Of a stretch of DNA of 14,029 nt, positions 13,562 through 14,029 are shown piece by piece. Every line of letters starts with the position of its first letter. Position 1 is the stretch's first letter. The position numbers and the translations under genes were made by a program. The stretch is taken from NCBI GenBank assembly GCA_012510865.1, contig JAAZHF010000035.1:1-14029 (forward strand), in the 5' to 3' direction. Source of the stretch: Gammaproteobacteria bacterium. GTDB lineage: Bacteria; Pseudomonadota; Gammaproteobacteria; Xanthomonadales; Xanthomonadaceae. The notes under the pieces are model-generated. The model made no database searches. It was given only the letters and a program-made list of their open reading frames with translations, and was not told where the DNA came from.

Positions 13562-14029
13562 TCAGGCCTCCGCCGGCGAGCCGACGCCGTGCGCCGGCTG
13601 CGCGGCCCCGGCCTGGGCGGCCGCGGCGGCGGCCGGGCGGCGGTGGCGCGGGTCGACCGCGTCCATCAGCGCGAGCGCCTCGTGCTCCATCTCGACGATG
13701 TAGCCGTCGATGCGGCCGCGGAAGAAGCGGTGGAACATCAGCGCCGGCACCGCCACCACCATGCCCGCGGCGGCGCAGACCAGGGCCTTGCCGATGCCGC
13801 CGGCGAGCTCGTTCACGTCGCCCACGCCGACGTCCATGATCCCGAGGAACATCTGGATCATGCCGACGACGGTGCCGAACAGGCCCAGCAGCGGCCCGGC
13901 GCCGGCGATGGTGCCGAGCGCGTTGAGGTAGCGCTCCATGCGGAAGGCCTGGTGGCGGCCGACGTCCTCGACGCGCTCGCGCATTTCCTCGCGCGGGTGG
14001 TTGCGCATGTCGAGCACGCTGGCCAGCAG
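13562..14029 (-). CDS. exbB: MotA/TolQ/ExbB proton channel family protein, 5' end cut by window edge
   Basis: The visible 155 residues are the C-terminal part; the start lies beyond the window edge and the frame is open to it. They contain a cytoplasmic stretch, then a hydrophobic segment with the family signature (LGTIAGAGPLLGLFGTVVGMI, visible residues about 37-64) and another (KALVCAAAGMVVAVPALM, about 80-98), matching TM2 and TM3 of ExbB/TolQ. RFFRGRIDGYIVEMEHEA follows, then an Ala/Pro-rich tail. It should form the pentameric channel around the ExbD dimer. GTG or ATG codons near 14017 and 14008 are internal, because they would drop TM1. It is first of the visible exbB-exbD-msbA-lpxK run. 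Confidence 0.92.
   Translation of the reverse strand: MLASVLDMRNHPREEMRERVEDVGRHQAFRMERYLNALGTIAGAGPLLGLFGTVVGMIQMFLGIMDVGVGDVNELAGGIGKALVCAAAGMVVAVPALMFHRFFRGRIDGYIVEMEHEALALMDAVDPRHRRPAAAAAAQAGAAQPAHGVGSPAEA

Overview
The window suggests a high-GC gammaproteobacterium of the Xanthomonadaceae (Lysobacter/Luteimonas/Xanthomonas-like). The grounds are the strongly GC-rich coding DNA with long antisense open frames, a GumB-length polysaccharide export lipoprotein beside a GumC/Wzc-like chain-length protein, the order exbB-exbD-msbA-lpxK-kdsB, and REP-like repeats of the GTGGGAGCGGCTACAGCCGC type. The family assignment is inferred from gene content and sequence style; no database search was made. 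Every gene I can support lies on the minus strand, so transcription runs from high to low coordinates.

Right part (14029 to 9506), envelope lipid A/LPS block: a partial ExbB/TolQ-type channel protein, an ExbD/TolR protein, the lipid A flippase MsbA, the lipid A 4'-kinase LpxK and the CMP-Kdo synthetase KdsB. ExbD, MsbA and LpxK overlap by 4 nt at each junction. Together they prepare Kdo, finish lipid A and flip it across the inner membrane. The ExbB/ExbD pair could couple proton-motive force to an envelope process.

Middle part (9432 to 5085): a small secreted protein of unknown function; a cytoplasmic thioredoxin-fold plus six-bladed NHL propeller protein that keeps only the first cysteine of the CxxC site; UvrC (nucleotide excision repair); and PgsA (phosphatidylglycerophosphate synthase). 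These are chained by abutting or 4-nt overlapping stop/start codons. The pgsA stop codon lies inside the -35 hexamer of a near-consensus sigma70 promoter that serves tRNA-Gly(GCC) and then tRNA-Cys(GCA). A perfect-looking RNA hairpin with a GAAA loop sits between the two tRNAs.

Intergenic array (4661 to 4848): six REP-like palindromic units, four in one orientation and two inverted, fill the space between the tRNA-Cys 3' end and the next operon. The last unit ends about 8 nt before that operon's start codon.

Left part (4653 to 1), exopolysaccharide and tyrosine-phosphorylation operon: a CpsB/YwqE-type PHP-family tyrosine phosphatase, a GumB-like outer-membrane export lipoprotein, a Wzc-like co-polymerase/BY-kinase with a C-terminal tyrosine cluster, and a membrane-anchored J-domain protein cut by the window edge. 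The spacings are 29, 30 and 27 nt. The kinase, its phosphatase and the export lipoprotein form a coherent capsule/EPS control module. The J-domain protein as fourth member is the least expected part and my best candidate for something not well described.
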